Below are positions 1-5,354 of a stretch of 6,732 nt of DNA, one piece after another (positions within the stretch are counted from its first letter, which is position 1; each line of letters starts with the position of its first letter). Origin of the DNA: Collinsella aerofaciens. GTDB lineage: Bacteria > Actinomycetota > Coriobacteriia > Coriobacteriales > Coriobacteriaceae. The stretch is taken from contig RKAY01000021.1 of the NCBI GenBank assembly GCA_014846205.1, forward strand, positions 1 through 6,732, in the 5' to 3' direction. Below the pieces are notes generated by a model. That model had not been told where the DNA came from. It was given only the letters and a program-made list of their open reading frames with translations, and did not search any database. The position numbers were made by a program, and so were the translations under genes.

Positions 1-982
1 GGTGGACCACGATGTCGTTATCGAGTGCCTGGGTAAAGTCGAGCAGGGGCTCGAGCACCTCGTAGTCGACCTTGATGAGCTTGAGCGCCTTGTCGGCGGC
101 CTCCTCGGTCTCGGCAGCGACAATCGCCACCTCCTCGTTTTGATAGCGCACAAGGTTCTCGAGAATCAGACGGTCGTAGGGACTCGGCTGCGGATAGCTC
201 TGGGCGGCAATGGTAAAGCGGCGCTTGGGCACGTCCTCGTAGGTGTAAACGCCCACGACGCCGGGCACCTTAAGGGCGCGCGAGGTGTCGATGGAACGGA
301 TCTTGGCACGGGCATAGGGGCTGCGCTTGAGTTTGACGATGAGCGCGCCGGCGGGCACCATATCGCCCGTGTAGACGGGACGGCCCTCGAGCAGGGCCTT
401 CGAGTCCTTCTTAGGCTGCTTGTGGGTGATCTGCTTGTAGGTGACGCCGTCGCAGCTGGTGTCGTTGACCGGCAGCTCGGGCATCTCAAAGCCCACCTGC
501 ACGCCAGACTCGTTAAGGAAGCGGACGATGGCGCGCAGTTGGCTCTCGTAGCCGCTGCAGCGGCAGAGGTTACCGGCAAGCTGGCGCGAGAGCTCCTCGC
601 GCGTGGCGGCGAGGCTCGGGTCCTCCTTGGCGGCGCGGGCAAGCGCCAGCACGTTCATGATAAGGCCGGGGGCGCAAAAACCACACTGCTCGGCGCCTTC
701 GGCAGCCATTGCGCGGGCCAGTGCCTCGGACTCGGCCTTGAGGCCCTCGAGCGTGGTGATGGAGCAGCCCTCAACGCGGGCGGCGGGAACCGAGCAGCTT
801 AGCACCGGGTCGCCGTCGAGCCACACCGTGCACAGGCCGCAGTTGGTGGTTTCGCAGGCACAGCGCACCGACGCGCAACCCTGCTCGCGCAGCAGCGCAA
901 AGAGCATCGTGTCGGGGGCAATCTGAACCTTGACCTTGCGGCCGTTGAGCGTAAAGGAAAGATCGATGAGTTTGGCAGCCAT
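1..982 (-). CDS. Xanthine dehydrogenase-family hydroxylase, fused 2Fe-2S and molybdopterin subunit (5' part; runs off the left edge)
   Basis: The first 327 residues are visible. Residues 1-75 form a plant-type ferredoxin fold with the cluster ligands C43, C48, C51 and C63. Residues 85-155 form the second [2Fe-2S] domain, with C100-G-F-C103 and C140-R-C142. A short linker leads to an aldehyde oxidase/xanthine dehydrogenase a/b hammerhead domain from about residue 196 (RPVYTGDM, then SPYARAKI). The Mo-binding domain and active-site residues lie beyond the edge. Having 2Fe-2S and Mo domains in one chain with a separate FAD protein matches the layout of the xanthine dehydrogenase-like enzymes found in selenium-using anaerobes. 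The expected role is cytoplasmic hydroxylation of a purine or other N-heterocycle, with electrons passing from Mo through the two clusters to FAD. The ATG at 982 shares its A with the TAA of the upstream FAD gene, implying translational coupling. The substrate and any selenium dependence are inference. Confidence 0.9.
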   Translation of the reverse strand, partial: MAAKLIDLSFTLNGRKVKVQIAPDTMLFALLREQGCASVRCACETTNCGLCTVWLDGDPVLSCSVPAARVEGCSITTLEGLKAESEALARAMAAEGAEQCGFCAPGLIMNVLALARAAKEDPSLAATREELSRQLAGNLCRCSGYESQLRAIVRFLNESGVQVGFEMPELPVNDTSCDGVTYKQITHKQPKKDSKALLEGRPVYTGDMVPAGALIVKLKRSPYARAKIRSIDTSRALKVPGVVGVYTYEDVPKRRFTIAAQSYPQPSPYDRLILENLVRYQNEEVAIVAAETEEAADKALKLIKVDYEVLEPLLDFTQALDNDIVVH

Positions 983-1896
983 TAGCGCACCTCGCTAGAA
1001 TCGACGCCGGGCACGCGGCGGCAGGAATACTCGTCCGTGGCAAACTTAGGCACTTGCACGGTCTCGAGCTCGCGGGCAAGCGCGGCCGAAAGCTCGATGC
1101 CGGCGGCGCGGCGCGCGGCCCGCACGGCAAGCGGCGCCGAGATGCGACAGCGGTACTCGGCCGAGCCCCACAGGTTGGTGCCGTAGCTCAGCGCGCGCAC
1201 GGATGCGGCAAGGGCGCGAAGCTCGTCCTCGGAAGGCTGCTCGCTGGTAAGGCCGCACGCCGCGCCCTGCAGCAGGGTCGCGCGCAGCGGACGGGCACCC
1301 ACGGTGACATGCCAGCTGTTGTCCCACCAGGCGGCGGTGACGTTTAAGGAGGGGAAGTCGGTCGCGGCCTTGCGCACGGCCTCATAGCTCGCGCGGTAGT
1401 CGTGCTTAACGACCACGACGTGCTCGATCACGTCGCGCACGTAGCCCATGTCAACGAACTCGGCGAGCGGCACGCGGCCGGCACCCGTCAGCTCAACATA
1501 GGAATCGAGCGCGAGGAAGGCAGAGAGAACGTCCGAGAAGCCAAAGCGGCCGTAGATGCTGCCGCCCACCGTGGCGGTATTGCGCAGCTGCACGCCCACG
1601 ATGTCGTGGACGGCGAACTCAAAGACATGGTTGACAAGCGCGTTGAGCCCGGCATGGCGCTCGAGCTGGCGCAGGGTGCACATGGCACCGATGCGAAACT
1701 CGGTCTCGGTCTCCTCGATCTGATCGAGTCCGCAGGCCGAAAGGTCAATCGCCGTCGCCACACGACGCGAACCCAGACGCATCCAGATGCCGCCGCCCAC
1801 AATCTTGTTGTTGCGGTTCTTCTGCAAGAGCTCATAGGCTTCGGCCGCGTTTCCAACACGGACGTAGGTACCGAACTTGAGCACGTTCTCCCCCAT
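982..1896 (-). CDS. FAD-binding subunit of a molybdopterin hydroxylase (xanthine dehydrogenase FAD subunit family)
   Basis: This 304-residue protein has the normal length for a medium, FAD-binding subunit of the xanthine dehydrogenase/CO dehydrogenase family. Visible marks are the FAD-loop GGG at residues 34-36 followed by WMRLG, IGAMCTL at 69-75, the signature RNTATVGGS at 105-113, and a C-terminal region with SAEYRCRISAPLAV near 245-258, typical of the CO_deh_flav_C fold. I see no cysteine insertion of the kind that holds an extra 4Fe-4S cluster in 4-hydroxybenzoyl-CoA reductases. It should take electrons from the iron-sulfur chain of the downstream partner and pass them to NAD(P) or another acceptor. 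The start is uncertain: the ATG at 1896 has a GGAG only two bases upstream, while a GTG at 1884 (Val5) is preceded by a G-rich GGGGGAG at better spacing and would begin VLKFGTYVR. The stop overlaps the next gene by one base, so the two form an operon. Confidence 0.9.
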   Translation of the reverse strand: MGENVLKFGTYVRVGNAAEAYELLQKNRNNKIVGGGIWMRLGSRRVATAIDLSACGLDQIEETETEFRIGAMCTLRQLERHAGLNALVNHVFEFAVHDIVGVQLRNTATVGGSIYGRFGFSDVLSAFLALDSYVELTGAGRVPLAEFVDMGYVRDVIEHVVVVKHDYRASYEAVRKAATDFPSLNVTAAWWDNSWHVTVGARPLRATLLQGAACGLTSEQPSEDELRALAASVRALSYGTNLWGSAEYRCRISAPLAVRAARRAAGIELSAALARELETVQVPKFATDEYSCRRVPGVDSSEVR

Positions 1897-1911
1897 CTCT
1901 CCACTTGTCCA

Positions 1912-1927
1912 GTACGTTTAAGTGTAC
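1912..1927. promoter_or_regulatory. Imperfect palindrome over the hydroxylase operon -10 (candidate operator)
   Basis: The 16 bases read GTACGTTTAAGTGTAC, and 12 of 16 positions match their own reverse complement (GTAC....TTAA....GTAC). It covers the candidate -10 hexamer on the minus strand, a usual place for a repressor site. The symmetry is seen directly; the function is inference. Confidence 0.3.
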
Positions 1928-1929
1928 CA
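1921..1929 (-). promoter_or_regulatory. Candidate extended -10 promoter of the hydroxylase operon
   Basis: The minus strand reads TTTGGTACACTT here, that is TGG-TACACT, an extended -10 form. It lies about 25 bases before the ATG at 1896 and after the gdhA terminator at 1960-1990, so this short gap has to hold the operon's promoter unless it is read through. I see no convincing -35 hexamer 17 bases upstream. Confidence 0.4.
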
Positions 1930-1959
1930 AACGAGGGGGCGCCGCCATCGTCACCATAG

Positions 1960-1990
1960 AAAAAGGCTCCCAGCCGGATAGCTGGGAGCC
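1960..1990 (-). terminator. Intrinsic terminator of gdhA
   Basis: A perfect 10-bp stem (GGCTCCCAGC at 1965-1974 with GCTGGGAGCC at 1981-1990) with a 6-base loop is followed on the minus strand by TTTTT (1960-1964). It lies 27 bases after the gdhA stop codon and in the right orientation. It separates gdhA from the hydroxylase operon. Confidence 0.92.
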
Positions 1991-2017
1991 TCATCACATG
2001 CTATGTCGAGCGAAGAT

Positions 2018-3373
2018 TTAGCAGACGCCCTGGGCGAGCATGGCGTCGGCGACCTTCAGGAAGCCGGCGATGTTGGCGCCCATGACAAAGTTGCCCTCCT
2101 GGCCATACTCCTTGGCGGTGTCGTCCACGTTGTGGAACATGCCGCGCATGAGCTGCTCGAGCTTGCCATCGACCTCCTCGAAGGTCCAGGACAGGTGCTC
2201 GGCGTTCTGGCTCATCTCCAGGCCGGACACGAGCACGCCACCGGCGTTAGCAGCCTTACCGGGCATGAAGGCGACGCCGTTCTCCTGGAAGTAGTTCGTG
2301 GCCTCGATGGTCGTGGGCATGTTCGCGCCCTCGCCGACCACCTTGCAGCCGTTGGCGACGAGCGCCTGGGCGTCCTCGAGCAGCAGCGTGTTCTCGCGAG
2401 CACAGGGCAGCGCGATGTCGCAGGGCAGCTGCCAAACGCCACGGCCGTCGCCCTCGTGCCACACGGCGTTGGGCTTCTCGTCAACGTACATGGCGAGCGT
2501 GACGCCCTTGTCGTGGCCGGAGCGCTTCTTGTTGTAGACATGCTCGAGCACGGTGTAGTCGATGCCGTCGGGATCCTCGACCCAGCCGTGGGTGTCGGAG
2601 CAGGCCAACACCTTGCCGCCGAGCTGGGCGACCTTCTGGACCGCGTAGATGGCGACGTTACCGGAGCCGTGAACGACGACGTTCTTGCCCTCGAAGGACT
2701 CGCCGCGGCTCTTGAGGTACTCGTCCACAAAGTAAACCAGACCGTAACCGGTGGCCTCGGTACGGGCGAGCGAGCCGCCAAAGGAGAGGCCCTTGCCGGT
2801 AAGGACGCCGGTCCACTCGTTAGTCAGGCGCTTGTACTGACCGAACAGGTAGGCAACCTCGCGGCCGCCAACGCCCAGGTCGCCGGCGGGAACGTCGGTG
2901 TTGGGGCCAATGTGGCGATAGAGCTCGGTCATGAAGGACTGGCAGAAGTGCATGATCTCGTTGTTGGACTTGCCCTTGGGGTCAAAGTCGGAGCCGCCCT
3001 TGCCGCCGCCCATGGGAAGGGTGGTCAGGCTGTTCTTGAGAATCTGCTCCAGACCCAGGAACTTGAGCATACCCAGGGTAACCGTCGGGTTAAAGCGCAG
3101 GCCGCCCTTGTAGGGTCCAATGGCAGAGTTGAACTCGACGCGATAGCCGCGGTTGACCTGAACCTTGCCCTGGTCGTCGACCCAGGGAACACGGAACATG
3201 ACGATGCGCTCGGGCTCGACGAGGCGCTCAAGCAGGGCGGCCTCCTCGTACTCGGGATGGGCGTCGAGCGCCGGCTGGATGGTGCCGAGGATCTCGGTCG
3301 CGGCCTGGATGAACTCAGGCTGCTCGGGATAGCGGGCCTTGAGCTCTTCGAGAACTTTCTGCGTGTAGCTCAT
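2018..3373 (-). CDS. gdhA: NADP-type glutamate dehydrogenase
   Basis: The enzyme catalyses reductive amination of 2-oxoglutarate with ammonium and NAD(P)H to give glutamate, and acts in the cytoplasm, normally as a hexamer. The 451 residues match the usual length of the GdhA class (about 450). Visible marks include GPYKGGLRF (substrate-binding K89), LPMGGGKGGSDF with the catalytic lysine K125, PAGDLGVGGRE with D165, and the Rossmann nucleotide loop HGSGNVA at 235-241. The close likeness to E. coli-type GdhA favours NADP, but cofactor choice is not proven. The start at 3373 is set by GGAGG four bases upstream and by the expected N-terminus MSYTQKVLEELK. The frame stays open for 71 more codons upstream, but those codons look non-coding. 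Stop is TAA. A 10-bp intrinsic terminator follows, and the 256-base gap upstream points to a separate promoter. No selenium link is visible. Confidence 0.97.
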   Translation of the reverse strand: MSYTQKVLEELKARYPEQPEFIQAATEILGTIQPALDAHPEYEEAALLERLVEPERIVMFRVPWVDDQGKVQVNRGYRVEFNSAIGPYKGGLRFNPTVTLGMLKFLGLEQILKNSLTTLPMGGGKGGSDFDPKGKSNNEIMHFCQSFMTELYRHIGPNTDVPAGDLGVGGREVAYLFGQYKRLTNEWTGVLTGKGLSFGGSLARTEATGYGLVYFVDEYLKSRGESFEGKNVVVHGSGNVAIYAVQKVAQLGGKVLACSDTHGWVEDPDGIDYTVLEHVYNKKRSGHDKGVTLAMYVDEKPNAVWHEGDGRGVWQLPCDIALPCARENTLLLEDAQALVANGCKVVGEGANMPTTIEATNYFQENGVAFMPGKAANAGGVLVSGLEMSQNAEHLSWTFEEVDGKLEQLMRGMFHNVDDTAKEYGQEGNFVMGANIAGFLKVADAMLAQGVC

Positions 3374-3377
3374 GCTT

Positions 3378-3382
3378 CCTCC
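3378..3382 (-). promoter_or_regulatory. Shine-Dalgarno of gdhA
   Basis: GGAGG on the minus strand is followed by AAGC and the ATG at 3373. It decides the start against the longer open frame that reaches back to 3586. Confidence 0.85.
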
Positions 3383-3406
3383 AATGATGGGAAACGAAAA
3401 TGTTGG

Positions 3407-3429
3407 TCGCGGCACCCTATGCGCCGCGA
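3407..3429 (-). other. GC-rich hairpin in the gdhA leader
   Basis: A 7-bp perfect stem (TCGCGGC at 3407-3413 with GCCGCGA at 3423-3429) with a 9-base loop lies about 34 bases before the start codon, in the presumed 5' untranslated region. There is no T-run after it on the minus strand, so it is not an obvious terminator. It may be a leader structure or chance in GC-rich DNA. Confidence 0.35.
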
Positions 3430-3445
3430 GCTTTATCGAGTATGG

Positions 3446-3451
3446 ATAATA
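3446..3451 (-). promoter_or_regulatory. Candidate -10 of gdhA
   Basis: The minus strand has TATTAT here, in the context GCGATATTATCC, about 73 bases before the gdhA start. The hexamer 17 bases further upstream (GAAACT) is a poor -35. This is the most A/T-rich -10-like site in the gap, but the call is weak. Confidence 0.3.
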
Positions 3452-3584
3452 TCGCACTGTTGCAGCAAAGTTTCGCATAAGCCGACGAGCAGATGTTTCG
3501 TTTTGATTACGATGCAGGTAGAAGCGTTTTTGAGTGTCTGACGCGCAAAACCCGTGTTTCAAACCTGTTTCGTCCACGTGTTCC

Positions 3585-3623
3585 AAACCACCACAAAGGG
3601 GACAGGCACCTTTGTGGTGGTTT
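3585..3623. repeat. REP-like hairpin after the mobA-DUF3343 pair
   Basis: A perfect 15-bp inverted repeat (AAACCACCACAAAGG at 3585-3599 and its complement at 3609-3623) encloses a 9-base loop. With the adjoining stem bases the loop gives GGGGACAGGCACC on the plus strand. I recall this kind of motif from dispersed REP-type palindromes in many bacterial genomes, but that is memory, not a search. It begins seven bases after the DUF3343 stop. It may also end the mobA-DUF3343 transcript, though only TTTGG follows the stem on the minus strand, which is a poor U-tract. Confidence 0.7.
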
Positions 3624-3629
3624 TGGTAG

Positions 3630-4025
3630 CTAGAGGACGAGCTGGTGGTAGTCGGCGGGGGTTACGCGGCCCTCGGTGGCGGCGCGGAAGGCGGCGAGGG
3701 CATCGCCCGAGAACGGCATGACCCAGCACAGGCCGCAGCCGGCGGTGATGGAGCCGGGCAGCGGCATGATGCGCCCGGGCACACCGGCGGCAAGGCACAG
3801 TTGCTCGCATTCCATCACATCGAAGGTGCTGTCGAACGACACGATGATCTTGCGTTCGTGGTCGAGGGCATCACCGGACGGGCCTTCGCGGTGTGCCTCA
3901 CGATACGCCGCGGCGGCCGCTTCCTCTTCCGCGGTGTGCCCGCAGCCTCCGCAGCCGCAAGTACAAGGCTCGGACCCATCGCAAGTGCAAGGTTCCCCGG
4001 TATCGGGGCAGATATCGTGAGACAT
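3630..4025 (-). CDS. DUF3343 (putative Se/S carrier-like) protein with a cysteine-rich N-terminus
   Basis: This 131-residue protein has two parts. Residues 1-30 hold seven cysteines (C6, C13, C15, C21, C23, C25, C28) and H30 in a glycine-rich stretch (CTCGCGGCGH), followed by an acidic, alanine-rich linker to about residue 57. Residues 59-131 resemble DUF3343, the small domain annotated as a putative selenium/sulfur carrier-like protein: IVSFDSTFDVMECEQL, then GVPGRIMPLPGSITAGCGLCWVM, with C97 and C100 as the conserved-type pair. There is no signal peptide or membrane segment. ATG 4025 is chosen because GGGAG lies five bases upstream; ATG 4037 would add four residues and has no visible ribosome site. 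It starts 15 bases after the mobA stop, so the two are probably co-transcribed. A role in handling selenium or sulfur, perhaps for the Mo cofactor, is inference from family and context. The cysteine head could instead bind a metal. Confidence 0.85.
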   Translation of the reverse strand: MSHDICPDTGEPCTCDGSEPCTCGCGGCGHTAEEEAAAAAYREAHREGPSGDALDHERKIIVSFDSTFDVMECEQLCLAAGVPGRIMPLPGSITAGCGLCWVMPFSGDALAAFRAATEGRVTPADYHQLVL

Positions 4026-4030
4026 GGCAA

Positions 4031-4035
4031 CTCCC
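4031..4035 (-). promoter_or_regulatory. Shine-Dalgarno of the DUF3343 gene
   Basis: GGGAG on the minus strand, then TTGCC and ATG at 4025. It supports the inner of two in-frame ATGs and sits in the 15-base gap after the mobA stop. Confidence 0.6.
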
Positions 4036-4040
4036 ATCGT

Positions 4041-4673
4041 CTAGGCGAGTAACTCGGCCGCCGCAAACTCCTCGGGCGTATTGACGTTTTCGAAGCAGAG
4101 CGTGGAGCCGGCGGCCTTAACGATCTGCAGCTCATCCATATAACCGGCCTGAACGCGATTGATCAGGCAGCGAATGCGCTGGCGATCGCAGGCGAGTAGC
4201 TCTTGGGCAACCGGCGCACACGCGTCACGGCGCCAGACGGCACAAAGCGGCTCAATCCCCCGCTCCTCACGCGGCACGCACACGTCGAGCGCCTCGGCCT
4301 CGACACGATCGGCAAGCGCGCCGATGAGTTCCGGCGAGACAAACGGCATATCGCAGGCGACGATCGCCGCAAGGGGCAACCGAGCGGCAGCCAGCGAGCT
4401 CGCGATGCCGCGCATGGCACCGGCGGGGCCGTCGACGTCCATGACTACGCGGGGGCGCAGCCCGTCAAACGTGCATTCCTCAAGGTAGGCCAGCTCACTG
4501 GGTCGCGACGTGGTCACGACCAACTCACCGGCAACTGGCGCCAACCGACCCAGCACGCGCTCGATGAGCGGCTCGCCGCAAAACAACATCCGCGCCTTGT
4601 CGCAGCCCATGCGCGACGACAGCCCGCCCGCCTGGACGACACAAGAAAGATCGGCACGTCTTACGGTAGTCAT
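4041..4673 (-). CDS. mobA: Molybdenum cofactor guanylyltransferase
   Basis: MobA attaches GMP from GTP to Mo-molybdopterin, giving the guanine dinucleotide cofactor used by DMSO-reductase-family enzymes such as formate dehydrogenases. The 210-residue protein has the nucleotide-binding signature QAGGLSSRMGCDKA at residues 14-27 (LAGGxSxRMGxDKA in the family), the metal-binding-type ACDMPF at 106-111, EPLCAVWRRD at 141-150 and FENVNTPEE at 194-202 near the C-terminus. DKA after RMG favours MobA over the cytidylyltransferase MocA, but the two are related and the call on substrate is moderate. The start at 4673 follows GGAGG with an 11-base spacer, which is long. The frame stays open upstream, but that extension runs through the tRNA-Sec gene. 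The tRNA terminator lies between, so it probably has its own promoter. It is followed closely by the DUF3343 gene. Confidence 0.9.
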   Translation of the reverse strand: MTTVRRADLSCVVQAGGLSSRMGCDKARMLFCGEPLIERVLGRLAPVAGELVVTTSRPSELAYLEECTFDGLRPRVVMDVDGPAGAMRGIASSLAAARLPLAAIVACDMPFVSPELIGALADRVEAEALDVCVPREERGIEPLCAVWRRDACAPVAQELLACDRQRIRCLINRVQAGYMDELQIVKAAGSTLCFENVNTPEEFAAAELLA

Positions 4674-4684
4674 ACGGCAAAACA

Positions 4685-4689
4685 CCTCC
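4685..4689 (-). promoter_or_regulatory. Shine-Dalgarno of mobA (long spacer)
   Basis: GGAGG on the minus strand lies 11 bases before the ATG at 4673. The two upstream in-frame ATGs (4691 and 4697) have no ribosome site before them, and 4691 overlaps this one. Confidence 0.5.
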
Positions 4690-4727
4690 ATCGGCATGCT
4701 CGAAACCCGGTGCACGAAGCTAAATAC

Positions 4728-4746
4728 CGCCGCCGAAATAGCGGCG
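4728..4746. other. Small GC hairpin in the mobA upstream region
   Basis: CGCCGC (4728-4733) pairs with GCGGCG (4741-4746) across a 7-base loop, between the tRNA-Sec terminator and mobA. No T-run follows. The 154 bases between mobA and tRNA-Sec hold only this, the terminator and the mobA ribosome site. I could not find a convincing mobA promoter. Confidence 0.3.
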
Positions 4747-4763
4747 CTACGAAAAGCTCGTGC

Positions 4764-4819
4764 AAAAACAAAACAGCGCCTTTGCGGCACGCAGCAAGAC
4801 CGCGAGCACAAAAGCGCTG
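4764..4819 (-). terminator. Intrinsic terminator of tRNA-Sec
   Basis: An 11-bp stem (4809-4819 with 4774-4784, one U·G pair) has a 24-base loop and is followed on the minus strand by TTTTGTTTTT (4764-4773). It starts eight bases after the CCA end of the tRNA and is in the same orientation. The long loop makes it less compact than the gdhA terminator. Confidence 0.75.
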
Positions 4820-4827
4820 GTAGCGTA

Positions 4828-4924
4828 TGGCGGGAACGTATGTGAATCGAACACATCCAAGACGTTTTGCACGCCTCGCAACGGTTTTGAGGACCGCGGA
4901 GCCCACCGGAGCCCATCCGTTCCC
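4828..4924 (-). tRNA. selC: Selenocysteine tRNA, anticodon UCA
   Basis: The 97-base gene, with encoded CCA (4828-4830), folds as a bacterial tRNA-Sec. It has an acceptor GGGAACGG against ACGTTCCC (seven pairs plus a G-A apposition at the eighth), and a 6-bp D stem GGGCTC/GGGCTC with two G·U pairs closing a CGGT loop, as in E. coli tRNA-Sec. The anticodon loop is CCTCAAA, with TCA at 4888-4890. The long variable arm is an 8-bp stem CGAGGCGT/ACGTCTTG. The T arm is ATGTG-TTCGATT-CACAT, and the discriminator base is G. It is charged with serine, converted to selenocysteine by SelA, and brought by SelB to UGA codons followed by a SECIS hairpin. An extended -10 lies upstream and a terminator downstream, so it is probably its own transcription unit. 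Confidence 0.97.
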
Positions 4925-4936
4925 AAGTGCGCCGGT

Positions 4937-4945
4937 ATTTTACCA
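4937..4945 (-). promoter_or_regulatory. Extended -10 promoter of tRNA-Sec
   Basis: The minus strand reads TTTGGTAAAATACC, giving TGG-TAAAAT, an extended -10. The tRNA begins 12 bases after the hexamer, leaving a leader of a few bases. The -35 position (about 4960-4965) falls at the end of the palindrome at 4959-5060 and reads AAAAGA, a poor -35, so the extended -10 probably carries the promoter. Confidence 0.5.
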
Positions 4946-4958
4946 AACTAGCAGGGTA

Positions 4959-5060
4959 GTCTTTTTGGGACGGGGCTTTTTTAGCTGCCCCATCCGGAGC
5001 CCTCAAAGCTTAAGACATATTTGACATGGGGTAGCTAAAAAAGCCCCGTCCCAAAAAGAC
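4959..5060. repeat. Long inverted repeat, 35-base arms
   Basis: Arms 4959-4993 and 5026-5060 are complementary over all 35 bases, with one G·U (4987 with 5032), around a 32-base spacer. The arms contain GGGACGGGGC flanked by T-runs. The element is symmetric and its T-runs are inside the stem, so it does not look like a plain terminator. Such long near-perfect arms suggest a dispersed palindromic or MITE-like element. Copy number cannot be judged here. Confidence 0.85.
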
Positions 5061-5073
5061 TGACCTGGCACCG

Positions 5074-5235
5074 CGCCACAAAAACGGGCCATCTACTACG
5101 TTTGACCGGCATGGGTCGACCATACACACGTTTTTAGAAAATCGGCAAACCGTCTACCTGCGGTTTTAATTTCGCGAATTTCGGAATGGTTGAGGATAGT
5201 CGGCTGAACGTAGTAGATAGGCCCCTTTCGTGGCG
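5074..5235. repeat. Inverted repeat with 29-base arms, 162 bases in all
   Basis: Arms 5074-5102 and 5207-5235 match as inverted copies. The inner 12 bases are perfect (ATCTACTACGTT with AACGTAGTAGAT) and the outer six are perfect (CGCCAC with GTGGCG), with a one-base shift and a few mismatches between. The 104-base interior holds a smaller hairpin (AAACCG 5147-5152 with CGGTTT 5161-5166) and no coding frame. The layout resembles a non-autonomous MITE or a structured RNA. I cannot tell which. Confidence 0.7.
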
Positions 5236-5257
5236 ACTGGCCCGATTCAAGGCTCAA

Positions 5258-5281
5258 GGTGGCCAGCTTCAGCTGGCCACC
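5258..5281. repeat. Compact 11-bp palindrome
   Basis: GGTGGCCAGCT (5258-5268) and AGCTGGCCACC (5271-5281) are perfect inverted copies around TC. No T-run follows on either strand. It sits between the two longer inverted repeats. Confidence 0.75.
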
Positions 5282-5287
5282 CTCAAA

Positions 5288-5354
5288 AGTTGCGGTGGAA
5301 TAGTTCCTGGAAGAGGCATCTAAACCGGAAAACAGGAACTATTTCACCGCAACT
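5288..5354. repeat. Inverted repeat with 22-base arms just after selB
   Basis: Arms 5288-5309 and 5333-5354 are complementary with a single G·U, around a 23-base spacer. It begins 12 bases after the selB stop in the direction of transcription, and the minus strand continues as TTTTGAGG, a short U-run. It could therefore act as the selB terminator as well as being a repeat element. Confidence 0.8.

Noticed and set aside
2..802. Open frame on the plus strand at the left edge
   Set aside because: It is antisense to the hydroxylase Mo subunit, whose two 2Fe-2S motifs are unmistakable; the plus-strand protein is low complexity and resembles nothing.
2003..3541. A 512-codon open frame on the plus strand opposite gdhA
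   Set aside because: It is a mirror of a GC-rich gene: rich in Val, Leu, Gly and Ala with no recognisable domain, and it covers a clear glutamate dehydrogenase on the other strand.
3374..3586. A 71-residue N-terminal extension of gdhA
   Set aside because: The ATG at 3373 has a strong Shine-Dalgarno and matches the usual GdhA N-terminus; the upstream codons include the leader hairpin and show no similarity.
4026..4037. Four-residue longer start for the DUF3343 protein (ATG at 4037)
   Set aside because: No ribosome site precedes it, while GGGAG is well placed for the ATG at 4025.
4674..5006. N-terminal extension of mobA in the same frame
   Set aside because: It runs through the tRNA-Sec terminator and the tRNA-Sec gene itself. 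MobA homology starts just after the ATG at 4673.
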